Positions 1 through 12,449 of a stretch of DNA of 64,000 nucleotides are shown piece after piece. Each line of letters opens with the position of its first letter. The stretch's first letter is position 1. The position numbers and the translations under genes were made by a program. Origin of the DNA: Ambrosia x helenae (lineage: Eukaryota > Streptophyta > Magnoliopsida > Asterales > Asteraceae); assembly GCA_030844895.1 (NCBI GenBank), contig JAUTDX010001444.1, positions 1 to 64,000 on the forward strand, given 5' to 3'. Below the pieces are notes generated by a model. It was not told where the DNA came from, ran no database searches, and saw only the letters and a program-made list of their open reading frames with translations.

Positions 1-2092
1 GGTATATTCTAGACGGTCCGCTTATCATCAACGAGATTTACTCTTGGGGAAAAAAAAATGGGGAAAGAATTTTTTTGCTAAAGATTGATTTCGAGAAAGC
101 ATATGATAACGTTAACCGGGGTTTCTGATCTCGGTTATGAAGCAAATGAATTTTCCTGCGAGATGGTGTAAGTGGATAGAGGGAGTCCTTTCTTCGGCTA
201 GATCATCCGTGCTTGTGAATGCTCGCCCACGTTTGAATTTAGTTGTGAAAAAGGGATTAGACAAGGTGACCCAATATCTCCGTTTTTATTTTTGATAGTC
301 ATGGAGGGGTTGTCTTCGCTGATCAGGTCGGCTCTTGTGGTAATGGTTTTTTCCAAGGGGTTCGAGTAAATAGTGATGGTCCAATTTTGTCACATCTTTT
401 GTATGCCGACGATGCCTTGGTTATGGGCGAATGGTCTCAATGTAATCTTGATGCGGTTAAAGCGGATCTTACGTATCTTTCACATGTGCTCGGGGCTCCG
501 AATAAAACTTAAACAAATCTAATTTGTTTGGGGTTGCGAAGAGTACCGAGGACATTGTTGCGTTCGCTAATGCCTTGGGTTGCAAACCGGGAACTTTTCC
601 TTTTAAATACTTGGGCATCACGGTGGGTGCCAATATGAATCGAATAAGCAATTGGGATCCTATTATTGATATTTTCAAGAAACGTTTATCTTCTTGGAAG
701 GCTAGCGTCGTTTCTATGGCAGGTAGGGTAATCCTCATCAAGGCAGTGTTGGAGAGTCTTCCAACATACTATTTCTCATTGTATAAGGCTCCTGGTGACG
801 GTGATTAAAAAATTGGAGTGCTTATAAAAAGGTTTTATGGGACGGTTGTGATGATAAAAATAAAATACATTGGGTGGCATGGGATAGGGTGACGAGGAGC
901 GTTAAGGATGGAGGTTGGGATTATCCAAGTTGGAAGATAATAACTATGCGATGTTGTTAAAATGGTTGTGGAGATATCGTACAGCTAAGGATGCGCTTTG
1001 GAGGAAAGTGATAGATGCTGTTCATGGGTCCACAAGAAGATGGGAGACTATCCAATGTACTTCTCGGTTCGCTGGAGCATGGTCTAGGCTGGTTAAAGTT
1101 GGATACAATCTTAAAGTGGATGGGAAATGTTTTTTGTCTTTAATAAGAGGAGTGGTGGGTAATGGAACTCAGTTGAAATTTTGGATTGACCCATGGTCAC
1201 TACCGAACCTTTGAAGATGAAATATCCAAGATTGTTTCGGCTGGATCAGAACAAGAGATGCACTGTCGCTGATCGTTTTTATAATGCTGATGGGGCCCGT
1301 GCGATTCGTTGGAATTGGAAACATTATCCGGCTTTGATTTGGAGATACAGGAGCTAATACAATGCCATCAGGAGTTATCTAATGTTGCCATATATGATCG
1401 TGAAGACCGGTGGGTTTGGAGGAATGAAACAGACGAAGGTTATTCCGTCAAAGACGCTCGGAACTGGTTGAAAGGGGATGGTAATGCTGGTTAACAATTC
1501 GGTTTATCAATGGTGCAAGTGGATTCCGGGTAAGTGTAATATATTTATGTGGAGGGCGAGTATGAATCGAATTCCAACCAAAGATGCCCTTCTTATCGTA
1601 ATGTTTATGTTGAAAATAATTTCTGTGGCCTTTGCGGTGAAGTAGAAGAGTCGGTGGACCATATGTTTTCCGGTTGTCGCGTTACGGACGGGAGTATGGG
1701 ATGCGATTGCTTCATGGTGCAGAATCCCGAAGTTCTTCGTCTTTTCGCTGCACGACGTGCTTCATATTATGGATAATCTCCCTTATTCGGTGAGAAGAGG
1801 GAGGCTATGTATGGTATTATTATTATCGTTTGTTGGCGTATTTGGAAGGCTAGGAACGACAAGATTTTTAATGGGTTGGATCCGTCTATCGCCCATTTGG
1901 TTGCGGATGTGAAATCCTTGGTGTTTCTTTGGTTTAATAGTAGATTCAAGGAGGGTTCAATCGATTGGAGAAATTGGTGTAATTTTATGTTTCTGATGAT
2001 GTAATCTTTCCGTGTCTCGGTTCTCTCTGTCTTAGAGATTTCCGGGTCAGGTCGTTTTGTTTTAATGAAATTAGCCTTCAAAAAAAAAAAAA
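1..2092 (+). mobile_element. LINE (L1-type) retrotransposon, 3' part, decayed
   Basis: This is the 3' portion of a plant L1-type non-LTR element whose 5' end lies left of the window. Fragments of the reverse transcriptase are readable in shifting frames: KIDFEKAYDNV near 80-110, GIRQGDPISPFLF near 255-295 and the catalytic YADD near 402-413. A zinc-knuckle (zf-RVT) region follows at about 1540-1760. It ends in the 3' UTR string ttttaatgaaatt and a poly-A run at 2080-2092. Several frameshifts and stops make it non-functional. The same family recurs, better preserved, at 48134-49632, and the two share the 3' UTR motif. Confidence 0.9.
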
Positions 2093-3159
2093 ATTAATCT
2101 CCTAAAATGACGACGACGTCATCCTTGGGCCCATAACCAAACTAAGACTACCTCTTTTGCCCCGTGAGTTGTTCCTTGGAACATAACAACCAAGCGAAAT
2201 CTTCCTTTATTCGATGGTTCGCTTGACCCCAAACACAAAATACAAAGTCATCTTCAATTGTGTTCTTTAAATCCAAAATAGTATATTATCGTGCATCATT
2301 CAAATCTTCTTCAAGTTCATCAATCTGACTCCATATATAACCTTTAGTCCACACATTTGACTGCACAATCCACCACAACACCTTCCATCATATCAAATAG
2401 TTTGTAAAGTACAAACCATTGTCAAGTAAACCTACTCCAACTAATTAATCAAAATACCCCCAAAACAAAAACACTCAATACAAATTAGATATGAACAAAA
2501 CCAACTGAATAAAAAAAAGTACGCCCAATTCATAACCCTCACTCGTAAATGGATTACATAAATTCTAAAACATGAAAAAGAATTGAGTTTGTGTTAGAGA
2601 ATAGATTACATACCTTTATAAAAGAAATTGTGCTCTCGATAAAAATGGACCCAAGCCGGATGGCCTCCCTGGCTTGGGCCAAAGCCGGCTATGCTTGTAA
2701 CTAAAGCTTCTTATTTTATATTATATGACATGAATATAGTTATATTCTTCTTATTAATCAAGATGACAATGATAGTTAATTTTGTCTTTTAAGCAATCAT
2801 GAACTTGATTTATTCAACACTCCAATGTCATAAACCTAATATAGAGTTTTATTTATATATAAAAAAAAGCTTTGTTGGAAAATTTCATTTTTCGTTATGG
2901 AATTATGTAGTTTTGGGTTATTGTTTAGTTGAAAGTGTATATTTATGAAATTATAGGGTTGACTAGTCATCCAGTTGAACACGTTAATACAACCAAAACA
3001 ACCGATTAAACCATTTATAAGCCCAACCCAATATGGTATAAAAACCAGCTTTGAAAACATTGCCAAAAACTACATTATGGATCATTGTTATAATGGATGG
3101 TTTGTGATTCCTGTCATTCCCATGCCACGTAAGCATCCATGGTTCCATGAAGGAGAAAT
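2093..3159. other. intergenic, no gene seen
   Basis: AT-rich DNA between the LINE poly-A and the hAT element. Open frames here are short and show no recognised motif. A short GC-rich patch (about 2650-2695) contains an imperfect inverted repeat around AAGCCGG/CCGGCT. I see nothing else. Confidence 0.5.
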
Positions 3160-3167
3160 AATTAGAT

Positions 3168-3397
3168 TAGGAATGAGCATGATACCGGTCCACCAGTATC
3201 GAAATTTCTCAAAAATGGGTACCGGTACCGCTACCAAAAACAACCGGTACGGTGTTGATTCGGTACCGTACCTGTACCGGTATTTGAATGTAAAAATCGG
3301 TAAATACCGGTACCAGTACTGAAAAACAAAAAATAGTACCGGTAGTGGTACCGAAGTTGATTCGGTACCGTTACCCGATACCATTTCCTCATCCCTC
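3168..3397. mobile_element. hAT-type MITE, 230 bp, 8-bp TSD
   Basis: The element starts TAGGAATGAGCATGATACCGG and ends CGATACCATTTCCTCATCCCTC, forming imperfect terminal inverted repeats. It is flanked on both sides by a perfect 8-bp duplication AATTAGAT (3160-3167 and 3398-3405), as expected for the hAT superfamily. The interior is a degenerate repeat of GGTACCGGTA. There is no coding capacity. A second copy with the same ends lies at 61671-61879. Confidence 0.88.
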
Positions 3398-3405
3398 AAT
3401 TAGAT

Positions 3406-4090
3406 ACAATCTTAACTGTCCTGGTTGTAGTTAGGACATGACATGATGAGATTAGTCTTGGTCATGGCAGGGTCAGGTCAACTTTTTTAGTCATGAAATG
3501 GATGATGAAAACGAGAACCTCACCACTAAGAAGTCCATAACCCAAATTTCTTACATGCAACTTTTTTAAGGCACTGGAGGCCCAAAACGCTTACTTTATT
3601 TTAGTGCTTCTTAAACCACCCTATGGGTACTATCCACATATCCATGGTACCTGGTAAGGACAATCTAGCTGGCCGTGTTAGCCGATTCAAACCTATTTCA
3701 TTCGTGTTGTGTTAAGAAACGTGTTTCAGATTGCGTCAGGGCGTTACTTTGTAGGAAGCTCGGCTTCATCCAAGATCCAAGGTATGGAGTAGTTCGACAA
3801 TCAATGGTGGTTCTCGATGAGGCTTCGGGTTGTGTCCACACTCACGCTATAGTTATATCTGTCTCGACAACACCGCTCTTCAAACGACTCCTTATGACGA
3901 GACAACCCGATCATGGTCCGAGGAAGAACACTTGTGAACATCACCTATAATAACATTCTTTATATCACATTCATATACCCATAAAACATATAAACATCAA
4001 ACATCACATTTTATTTCCTTTTTACACAAAATACATGAACCCAAATCACTTGCTCTTATAGCATCAAGTTTGATTTATTTTCCCCAATGC
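3406..4090. other. intergenic / 3' flank of the kelch gene
   Basis: No gene is supported. The stretch 3660-3950 is less AT-rich and holds a 91-codon open frame with no recognisable domain. The last 130 bases are probably the 3' UTR of the minus-strand kelch gene. Confidence 0.4.
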
Positions 4091-5834
4091 CTAATCCAGG
4101 CAAGGGTTAAAAAAGTAAATGTCATCCAACCGATCGTTGCTCGGAGAGTTGCCACCATACACCAACAACCCGTCTTTGCCATCTCGCCTCCCACCAGAAA
4201 ACGCACACCAACCTCGTGGACCAGGGTGATCCGCGCTACCAGAACCATCCTCCACTCGGTTCCACACAAACGTCTCTGTGTCCAATGCATATACCTCATG
4301 TGTGAACCTCCCCGCGCCTAAATGGCCCAAATCACTAGGGTCTACTTCACCACCACACACAAATATGTACTTCCCAACAGCAACACTTGAAAACACACTT
4401 CTAGGTGTCGGTTTCTCACCCGTTGTCTCGACCTGGGTCCACTTTTCGGTAGTTGGGTCGAAAAAAATGGACATCATCTACCTCCATACCCGCGAAACCA
4501 TACACCACCCAGATTTTTCCTCCAACCGCTGCGAGTCCAGGCCCGCCTCTGCCTTTAAGATTATCCCCAGGTAAAGGAAACTTGGCCCATGTGTTGTCAA
4601 CAACATTAAAAGCCCATAAATCGTTAAGTCGGCCATCAACCCCACACCCGCCGAATACATACATGTGCCGGTCATCTGTGGCTACCGAATGGTAGCTACG
4701 GTGGGTGGCCAGAGTCTCCTGTGGAGAGTAGGGTCCACTTGTTTGTACATGTGTCAAAGGAATAAAGCTCGTTGAGCTCAGCATGTGTTGCGTCTCGACC
4801 ACCAAACACGTATATTGTTTGACCGATAGAAGCCATGGTAACACCGACCCGTGGGGGTGGGATGTCACTGTTACTTCGGCTACAGACCATGTTAGCTCGT
4901 TTAGATCAAAGACGTAGAGGGAGTTGTCCACAGGGACACGGGGCTTGAACTCGCCACCAAAGGCATAAGCTTTTTCTCCAACAATGGTTACTGAATGAGA
5001 ACTTCTTGCACCAGGACCAGCTCCTTTTTGGTTCAACTGCAAATAACAAATTTCTAGAGTTAGTAAATAAACCACACCACTGCCATAACTGGCCCGCTAC
5101 CGACACAAACCCAATTGATATATTCGAAGAGCATGTTTGACCCGTCACCCAACCCGACCTGTCCATTTTGCCAGGCACAATTGAGGAGCCGATTAACCAA
5201 ATGAAACCAAATTTACCCACAAAACTTAACTGAAATATTAGACCAAAACTAATAACCAACTGTTCGTTTTGTTTTATATTTGAACCAAAATTTACGGTTT
5301 GGTTTCAGTTATACGTTGTTCCAAAACAAAACCAAACCACACCAAAACCAAACCTAATCACACCGAACTTGTTTAAATGTTTGTTATTCGATCTATGGCT
5401 CAAACTCATTAATTTGGGCCAAAAGTATGAAGCTAACATTCAGTGGTTAGCCAAAGTTTCAGGCTGAAACTCACTATTTTGAACCAATTTTTTTCAAGCC
5501 CAAATGTAAAACTGAAAACCAACCCATAACTAAACACATACGTAAACCGAAACTAATCTGTTTCCTAAAACCGAAATTTGGGTTTCTGTTCGGTTTGAGC
5601 CCAAACCGACCCATGCACATCCCTAACTGCAACTACTAAAACAAATTATTATTTGGTAAAATCATGAAAAAGAGATAATGAATTGACTCAACTAGAATCT
5701 AGAGACATATAAACCAGACAATATCTATGGGATCCACTGTCTCTCCATGAATCCATTCATATGACTTTGACAACTAATCACTTTCAACTATTTTTACATC
5801 CTGTTTCCAAAGTGTAACCTAAAAAAATATATAA

Positions 5835-5877
<43 letters not shown>

Positions 5878-6123
5878 TTTCTTCTAATTCTTCTCAAACA
5901 AAACAGATGACTAATTCATTGATCATGGTCAACCATAACGGATGAGCTGCAAATCGTCCACAAAATAATACAATTAATCAATTTTCTATAAGATATGATT
6001 AGAACAAGCGACTGAGATACAATTGAGCGAATAAATGATGATTATATGCAAAATTCAAATGATGATATAATGTTTAATTAAGAAGAAGCTGACCTTGACC
6101 CATTTGCCTTGTTTCACTGCCAT
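4091..6123 (-). CDS. kelch-repeat protein, nitrile-specifier protein 5-like; frame broken
   Basis: Two exons on the minus strand: 6123-6094 (MAVKQGKWVK) and 5036-4091, joined across a 1.06-kb intron with donor AAG|GTCAGC and acceptor TTGCAG|TTGAAC. Kelch blades are clear: ARSSHSV, YAFGGEF, IYVFGGRD, MYVFGGCG, FVCGGEVDP and LLVYGGNS. The layout matches the nitrile-specifier/epithiospecifier-like kelch family, about 325 residues, which in Brassicales steers glucosinolate hydrolysis. Relatives outside that order probably do something else. As written the frame breaks three times: one base lost near 4871, about two lost near 4705-4714, and one extra A in the run at 4461-4467 (T on the coding strand). 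The net change is minus two bases, and conserved sequence continues across each break, so this is either a young pseudogene or a gene with sequence errors. The stop TAG is at 4091-4093. Confidence 0.82.
5270..5640. repeat. degenerate AAACCRAA-type repeat in intron
   Basis: Low-complexity DNA made of many diverged copies of AAACCAAA/AACCGAA, inside the intron of the kelch gene. The composition resembles the internal repeats of small hAT-type elements elsewhere in the window, but I could not find clear terminal repeats. Confidence 0.5.
5831..5876. repeat. (AAT)n microsatellite
   Basis: A nearly perfect ATA/AAT trinucleotide run with one interruption, within the intron of the kelch gene. Confidence 0.95.
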
Positions 6124-6539
6124 TGTTGTTGGTTGATTCTCTCTGTGTCAACTACTGTGAAACACAACACTCCTGCTCGTGCTGCTTATATAGGGGGACA
6201 ACTCGCCATTTGTTTTTTTTTTTAATAATGACAAGAAACAACGTATCAATCACGGGTGGGGGCAACCGGCCAAGGTCGACTACTCGATTGCCGCCAGCCC
6301 CTTGGCTTTCCTTGATACGTGGAAACCCGATCTCCACCCGCCTGAAGGCACGACAGTGCAATAATCAGTAAAACCTCGTCTCTCATCCGAGTGGAACCGG
6401 TACCAACCGTATTCGCTCTTTACCTGGATGCCACTCACCACATGGATGGGGGCAAGTGGCCATTTGTTAACTTATGAAACTTGAAATTTATAATTAGTGA
6501 ACCCGGGTAACGAATAATATTTGAATATGATGTCTGTTA

Positions 6540-7345
6540 TCAAGGCCGGCTTAAGGGAGAGTGAAATAAAGTAGGACATTAGGCTCCACTTTTCTAAGGG
6601 TCCCAATCCAAAAAAAAAAAGTAAATTATATATAGGTAACTTTCACTTTAAGATTGTTGATGTTAAAGGTTTATAATCCGTAAAATTGTGTATGCACAAA
6701 GATGACATACGAATCATAACATCCAAAGTACTTTTTCTTTATAAAAAGCCTCTGATTTTGGTAACCGCTTTAGTCCTAAATTTTGTTGGGCGGCCCTATG
6801 TATAGTTCAAGGGGCGGGCGCCCTCTTGAAAAAAAAAATTAGTGTAATTTGCAGGCAAAAATCCCGATTACACCCCTTAAAAATAATTCCTGGGTCCGCC
6901 ACTGGGCGACCCCTGCCGGTCACATATTAGAATATTACATGAGAGGTACGTTTTTGCAATAACTTTTTTAAAACTATCTATGTAGTTATTTTAAAACTAT
7001 ATATGTATTTAACTTAGTTGAGGGTTTTAGATGGGGAGTGGATTTCGACCGCATGGCCAGCTCAAATGGTAGTGAAATAGAGCAAGAGGTTTAGACCCTC
7101 ACCTACCTAGGGCCCTAAATTATTATATTTAAAAAAAAAAACATGTATTATACGTAGGTGATTTTGGCTTAATTGAGGTTGTTGACGTTAAAGTTTATTA
7201 TCAATAATCACGCATACAGAGGTACGATATATGAACCATAAGACCTAATAAAACACATTATTTTTTTTCAATTTTTCCAAAAAATACCTCAATTTTGTTA
7301 TCCGTTTTGGGCCTAAAAATATTTGAGCTAGCCATATGCAACCCA
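6540..7345 (+). repeat. two diverged copies of one ~290-bp repeat
   Basis: The segments 6540-6805 and about 7040-7345 align from end to end at perhaps 60-65 percent by eye. Both contain a gggtcc/gggccc block, an A-run, then a taggt..tttt..ttgttga.gttaaag module, and both end near a TTTGGGC or TTGGGCGG block. They look like old copies of a non-autonomous element. Between them, around 6800-6904, is a GGGTCCGCCACTG end typical of another small hAT-like family. Confidence 0.5.
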
Positions 7346-9512
7346 TTGATAGATTCAATCTTGGTCATATTCTATATAGGACCCGTAACCGCACCATATG
7401 GTTGGTCTCATTCGTTTCTCTTCATGACTCGCGCCTAGACTTAATCTCGCTATGTACCTCATATATATACGTACATAACTGTGTTATTAAATGATTTGAC
7501 AGTGTAATTTAACTTTTTAAGTGTTATGCTTTATGTAAGTGAAAAGAGTAAAAACCTATGCGGGGACGGAACTATCTGGTGGAGTGGTTATTTACTTTGT
7601 TATTTTGTTATGTGACGACAGAAATCACTCAACATTCGTATAATATATTGATGTGGCTTTTGATTATTAACATTTATTTATAATATAACGAACTAAGTTT
7701 TAGATAATGTATACTGGGACAACTTGCATAAAATATAATTAAACTGTATAAAAAGGTAACAAATGACGTAACAAAATTTAAATGTAGTATTAATATAACA
7801 AACTTTAATAAGGTTATTAAACCTTAAACCGGTTATCTTTAAGGTGGGCGAGGCACCACTTGTGACCATTAGGGCATAAAATAAAATATGTTTTTTATGG
7901 TACTTGAAAGGAGTGTTATCACCGATTAAAGTAGCTTAAGCTAAAAAAGAGGTGGCAATGAATAATTTGTAAAAATCTTAGGATAGCAAAGGAGTAAAAA
8001 GGAATGTGCCTCCCACCTTGTGATGTACAACCGGTTACCTTCACAACATATACACACTTTTTATTTTTTTTATTTTTATAGTAATTTCTTTTACCAACCC
8101 TTTTCTTGATGAAATATATCTTCATTTTGAGAAATGGTCTCGCTAGAAAATAGGTTATACCACATGGTCTAGTTGTCTTGTATGAAAAAAGAGCAGGAAA
8201 ATCACGAAAATATACTTTGACCAAACTAGTTTTGTCAAAATAAACAATGAAAAATGCAAAATAGTGATTTCCTCCAAGATAAAAAGGTTGTGTAGACTTT
8301 TCCTATTTTCCTTTCCCGCAATTTTTAAACATGCATAATTTTATCATACAATAATATTTTTTTAAAAATGCATCAAATTAAAAAGAATAAAACGATCTTT
8401 GATTTATAGTAATTAAAAAAATATATTATCGTATGAAAAAATTATGTCCGCTTAAAAATCGTGACGGAATAGGAACAAAGAAAGGCTACACGTGATTCTT
8501 TTCCTCCATTCCCTTGATTTCAAAGGAAAAAGCTAGAGTTTAGACAACTTAATCGAGTAGAGGCTGTGTAGCGTCTATCTTTCACATATCATTCTTATTG
8601 GCTATGAAGATCTTACAAGAAAAGAGAAAAATGCTACACAACCTTTCATCTCAAAAAAAAAAAAAGTTTTTGTAAGCTTTTCCAATGTTTATTTTGGCAA
8701 AATTTGTTTGTCAAATTTCATATTTCTGATTTTCAAAAAAAAAAAAAAAAAACTTACAAGACATGCACAATTTTTCTTCTATTAAAATAGAATTTATAGC
8801 GAATATACTTTTAAACTTAAAACATAAATAATTATGGTTCCTTTCTATTATACTATGTATTAATTTAGAAATATGTAAATAGTAATTTGCGATGTAGTTT
8901 GTGTATAAGTACATTTATTCTGACATGATTTACAACATGGTATCTTGGTTTGGTGGTTTGGTTATTGCTTATGCTCCACTAGGTCACAGATTTGACTCCA
9001 CCTATGTTTCTTTTAGTGTTCCCTTTTTTATACCTCTTTGCACATGGTTCATTGACCCACTGCACACATGTTTTCTCTATTTTATAACGAGTGGCAACAT
9101 GTGAGCTGGGTTATATGACGAATTGGTTACCTGCATGTCCTTTTCGTTAGCTTCCTTTCCGACTTATGTACGAGTTTGTTATTCTTATCTGTTGCTTCTC
9201 TCTTTTTTCTTCCATTTTGGATTTCCTCTTGATTACACTTTGCATTTGTCAGGTTTGGTTTCTTTTGTGGTTGTATGAACTGGTATGTAAGGATTGTTTT
9301 GTTTTTCTGTCTTTTTTATCATGCACTCCATGTGCTCGACAAAATGCTGCTCTTATTTGGCTATCTTATAATTGTTATGAAAGGTGCATGCATATATAAT
9401 TCATGATGTTTTCTCATTCTTACAGGCGTTAATGTTGCATGTGTGTTTGCAAATTAATTCAGAATTTGAAGTAAGGTATAGAAGCAAATTTGTGACCGGC
9501 TACTGACATCAC
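7346..9512. other. intergenic, AT-rich
   Basis: No gene is supported. Runs of A and T are common, for example at 8651-8665 and 8736-8752. A tRNA-like head may lie at 8935-9005 (see findings). The open frames of 60-100 codons are rich in Phe, Tyr, Ile and Lys, which is what AT-rich noncoding DNA gives. Confidence 0.45.
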
Positions 9513-9543
9513 AAAAGAAAATGACTTTAAGTCATTTTCTTTT
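9513..9543. repeat. perfect 31-bp palindrome
   Basis: Two 15-base arms, AAAAGAAAATGACTT and AAGTCATTTTCTTTT, are separated by one T. They would form a perfect hairpin or cruciform. No flanking gene uses it as a terminator, and it may be the core of a small foldback element. Confidence 0.9.
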
Positions 9544-10979
9544 ATGCACCACTAAAAATGATGTGATTGGATTTGAAGCTGTGTCGAAAATACAATTTGA
9601 CTCATGGGTCTAATGTTATTTTTAAGGTAACAACAAAACAAAGAAAACGAAGTATACATCACCAATTATATATATATTAATTTACAAGTGGTTTATGCTA
9701 TGTAGGGTTGTACATTATGCTTAAAGGGTGTATTGTGCATGAGATGGTTGTACCCTTAGTTTTAAATATTGTACCTACTTTTGGTTTAAAAAGCTGCTTC
9801 ATTTCTTTCTCCCTCCCTTCTAGAATGTTACTCTCCATTTTTCTATCTCTCAACTCTTTTATTTCTCTCTCTAGATCTTAGGAAATCACCACCATCACTG
9901 TTCGTCTCCACTGCTTAGCCTTCACCTAAGAAGATATAGGGGTTTGATGGCGTAGTTCTCGGAGTGATGGCAGTGGCCGGTGACACCGTTGGGGCGTTGT
10001 CATGAATCGGGGAAGTGGTGACGGAGAGTGGTTGTTCCTGCTCTCTTCTTCGGTGACGTAAGTCTTTTTGTTTTTCATTCGGTGATGGTGACCAACCGGT
10101 CACCGGTGTGTTTATATCCGGTGGTGGTGTTGGGCGAGCCGGTTGTTGTCGCTGGCGGCGGTGGTGGTGGTGTTTGGTGGTAGGGGCAAAAGTCAGTGGT
10201 GGTGGTGGTGTTTGGTGGTAGGGGCAAAACTCGGTGGTGGTAGTGTTGGGGTTTGCAGAGCTTTAAACATAGGGGTGTGGAAATAGTTATGGTTGTTGAG
10301 AGAGAGATAGAGGTCTCAATTTAATAAATTTTCTTATTTTTATAATCAATTAATTTTAAAAAGACACAAAGCCATCAACAATACCAGAGTTGATTTTTTT
10401 TTTTTTTTAAATATTCGTGACTCATGGAATGAAAAAAAAAATAGTATATCTAAATGGGAGGAGATGTTGAAAACTCCCAAGGTTTGTTTGTGAATGACAG
10501 AAAAAGATAAAGAGTTGCATGATTCAGTAAGTGGCCGCTAACAACCCCATTTGATTTGATTAATTCAAAGGGTGTGTGACACTTTTGGATAATAACATCT
10601 CACGATTTCAAATAATAACTTGTCTTTTAAAAGGGTAAAAGACATGTTAAAATCTATAAAGAAAAACCATTTAATTAGTATAGACGTGACATGTGTATAT
10701 GTTTAAAACGCTAACTTGACTGGTATGTTAAGGGTCATTGTTTATACCATGTGTTGGGGTTTAACATAAGACTCTATTATGTGGCTACATGTATCTAATG
10801 GGTTTTAATTATCACGTTTTATTGTAACTAATAATTAAATAAAAGAAACAAACAAATATGATTGGTGCAAGACCAGATGGGCCTCATCTCAACTCTTTCA
10901 CGCGCCCTCGGTTTTATTGTTTTCTGTACGAGGTTTTACGGTGTTGGTTATCGTTTGCGGTAGTGTGACAATGATGCTA
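9544..10979. other. intergenic, with (GGT)n-rich stretch
   Basis: No gene is supported. Positions 9950-10260 are rich in ggtggtggt. This stretch leads into the Helitron 3' end at 11030 and may be internal Helitron sequence. Confidence 0.4.
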
Positions 10980-11030
10980 CTTGGCACGGTTTTAAACAAC
11001 CCGTCGCAACGCACGGGGGCTATATTCTAG
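10980..11030 (+). mobile_element. Helitron 3' terminus
   Basis: The segment holds a short hairpin (CCCGT-CGCAACGC-ACGGG, about 11000-11017) a few bases before CTAG, followed by T. This is the CTRR-T 3' end of a Helitron. The body extends leftward, but I could not place the 5' TC end. Confidence 0.65.
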
Positions 11031-11189
11031 TTTGTAATTAATTTAAAGTGATAAGGTAGCAAATAGAGCATGGGTCATGCTGTTTTCTTTGATATATCAA
11101 ATTCACAATTATTCTTTTAGTCGCACAGATTCCTTATACATCAAAACTTATATATAAATGAATATTATTGGATGATGAAGTTCTATATT

Positions 11190-11565
11190 ACCCACCCTCC
11201 AACCACCACCACCTACTACCATCATCACCACCCACCACCGCTGCCGTCACCACCCACCACCGTCGCTCACCACCGTTGCCGCCGCCACCCACTACTGTCG
11301 TTGCCGCCACCCACTACCTTCACCCACCACCACCGCTGCTACCCACCACCGTCACCCACCTACAGTCACCGCCATCCAACACCACCCAATGCCGACCATC
11401 GCCGTCGCCCACCACCTACCATCGTTGCCCACCCACCATCACGGCCATCCACCTCCACCTTCCACCGTCGCCACCACTGCTGCCGCCACCCACCACCACC
11501 GCTACCACCACATATCACCACCCACCATCACCGACACTGACCACCACCCACCACAGCCACTCACC
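11190..11565. repeat. (CCACCACC)n low-complexity tract
   Basis: Interrupted CCACCACCACC/CCGTCGCC repeats. Every forward frame is open here, but the products are only His/Pro/Thr or Pro/Ser runs, so I treat this as simple-sequence DNA and not a gene. Confidence 0.8.
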
Positions 11566-12042
11566 ACCGATTTTATTCCTTCGTATTTTCCTACCTATCC
11601 AACAACACAATTTAATGTTTTGTTTCATTCTATTACATTGTCCATTCAATTATCTCGTCCATTTCATTCTCTCATCCATTCCATTACCCCATACCAAACA
11701 GACGATAATGGTGGTGTTAGTAAAGGGTGAATGAGGGATGGAATGGAAAAAAAACATGGGGGGTGGATGGAATGGTTTTGAAGGAATGGAATGCCTTGTG
11801 GAATGGGTGATTTCATCCCTTTAACAACCAAACACACAATTTTTCATTATCTCGTAATGACCTATTCCATTCCCCCTTCTTTTCCATCATACCAAACTCT
11901 ACCTTAATTAATTTATTGATAAGTTGATAAATCATTAGATTCTTTTCGGTGAATGTAAATTGGTGTTTGTATAATAGTTATTGGATTATGAACCACTAAA
12001 ATCTTATCCAAATGCATTTAGTTCACGGGTAATTCATTACAT
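11566..12042. other. intergenic
   Basis: AT-rich sequence with a repeated ggaatggaatgg/ccattccatt theme at 11630-11880, perhaps another foldback element. No gene is supported. Confidence 0.4.
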
Positions 12043-12045
12043 GTA

Positions 12046-12443
12046 GGGTATGTTTGGCAAAACTAGTTGGTAGCTGTTAGCTGCAAGCTGATAGCTGAAA
12101 GCTTTTTAAATATATTTTAGTGTTTGGCAGAGTAGTGGAGCTTTTAATAAAATGTATAAAATGACCAAAATGGACATAATTAAAAGCTTGTAAAGAAGGT
12201 TTTTATTTTATTTTCAAAATAGAATGGGTATTTGTGTCATTTATTAATTAAAAGCTTGTAGCTAGTAGAGTTTTTTTCTTAAACGCTAGTATTATAGCTT
12301 TTCACTGTAGAGCTTTTTCTCCAACCTAAAAGCTTCCAGCTCCTTCAACCAAACAAGACTTTTTATTGAGTATGAGATTTTTTTTAAAAGCTTGAAGCTT
12401 GAAGCTCCTAAAAGCTCTTAAAAGCTCATTGCCAAACATACCC
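12046..12443. mobile_element. MITE, 398 bp, terminal GGGTATGTTTGGCAA
   Basis: The ends GGGTATGTTTGGCAA and TTGCCAAACATACCC are perfect 15-bp inverted repeats, flanked by GTA (12043-12045 and 12444-12446). The interior repeats AGCTTTTAGCTG-like words. A 3-bp duplication fits PIF/Harbinger or CACTA-derived elements. The exact superfamily is uncertain because the usual Tourist site is TWA. Confidence 0.8.
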
Positions 12444-12449
12444 GTAGAG

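Noticed and set aside
3675..3950. 91-codon plus-strand open frame in less AT-rich DNA
   Set aside because: It has no recognisable motif, homologous exon or splice partner.
11168..11734. 188-codon His/Pro/Ser-rich open frame, overlapped by two other open frames
   Set aside because: All three frames are open only because the DNA is a CCACCACC simple repeat. There is no domain, splice context or codon bias.
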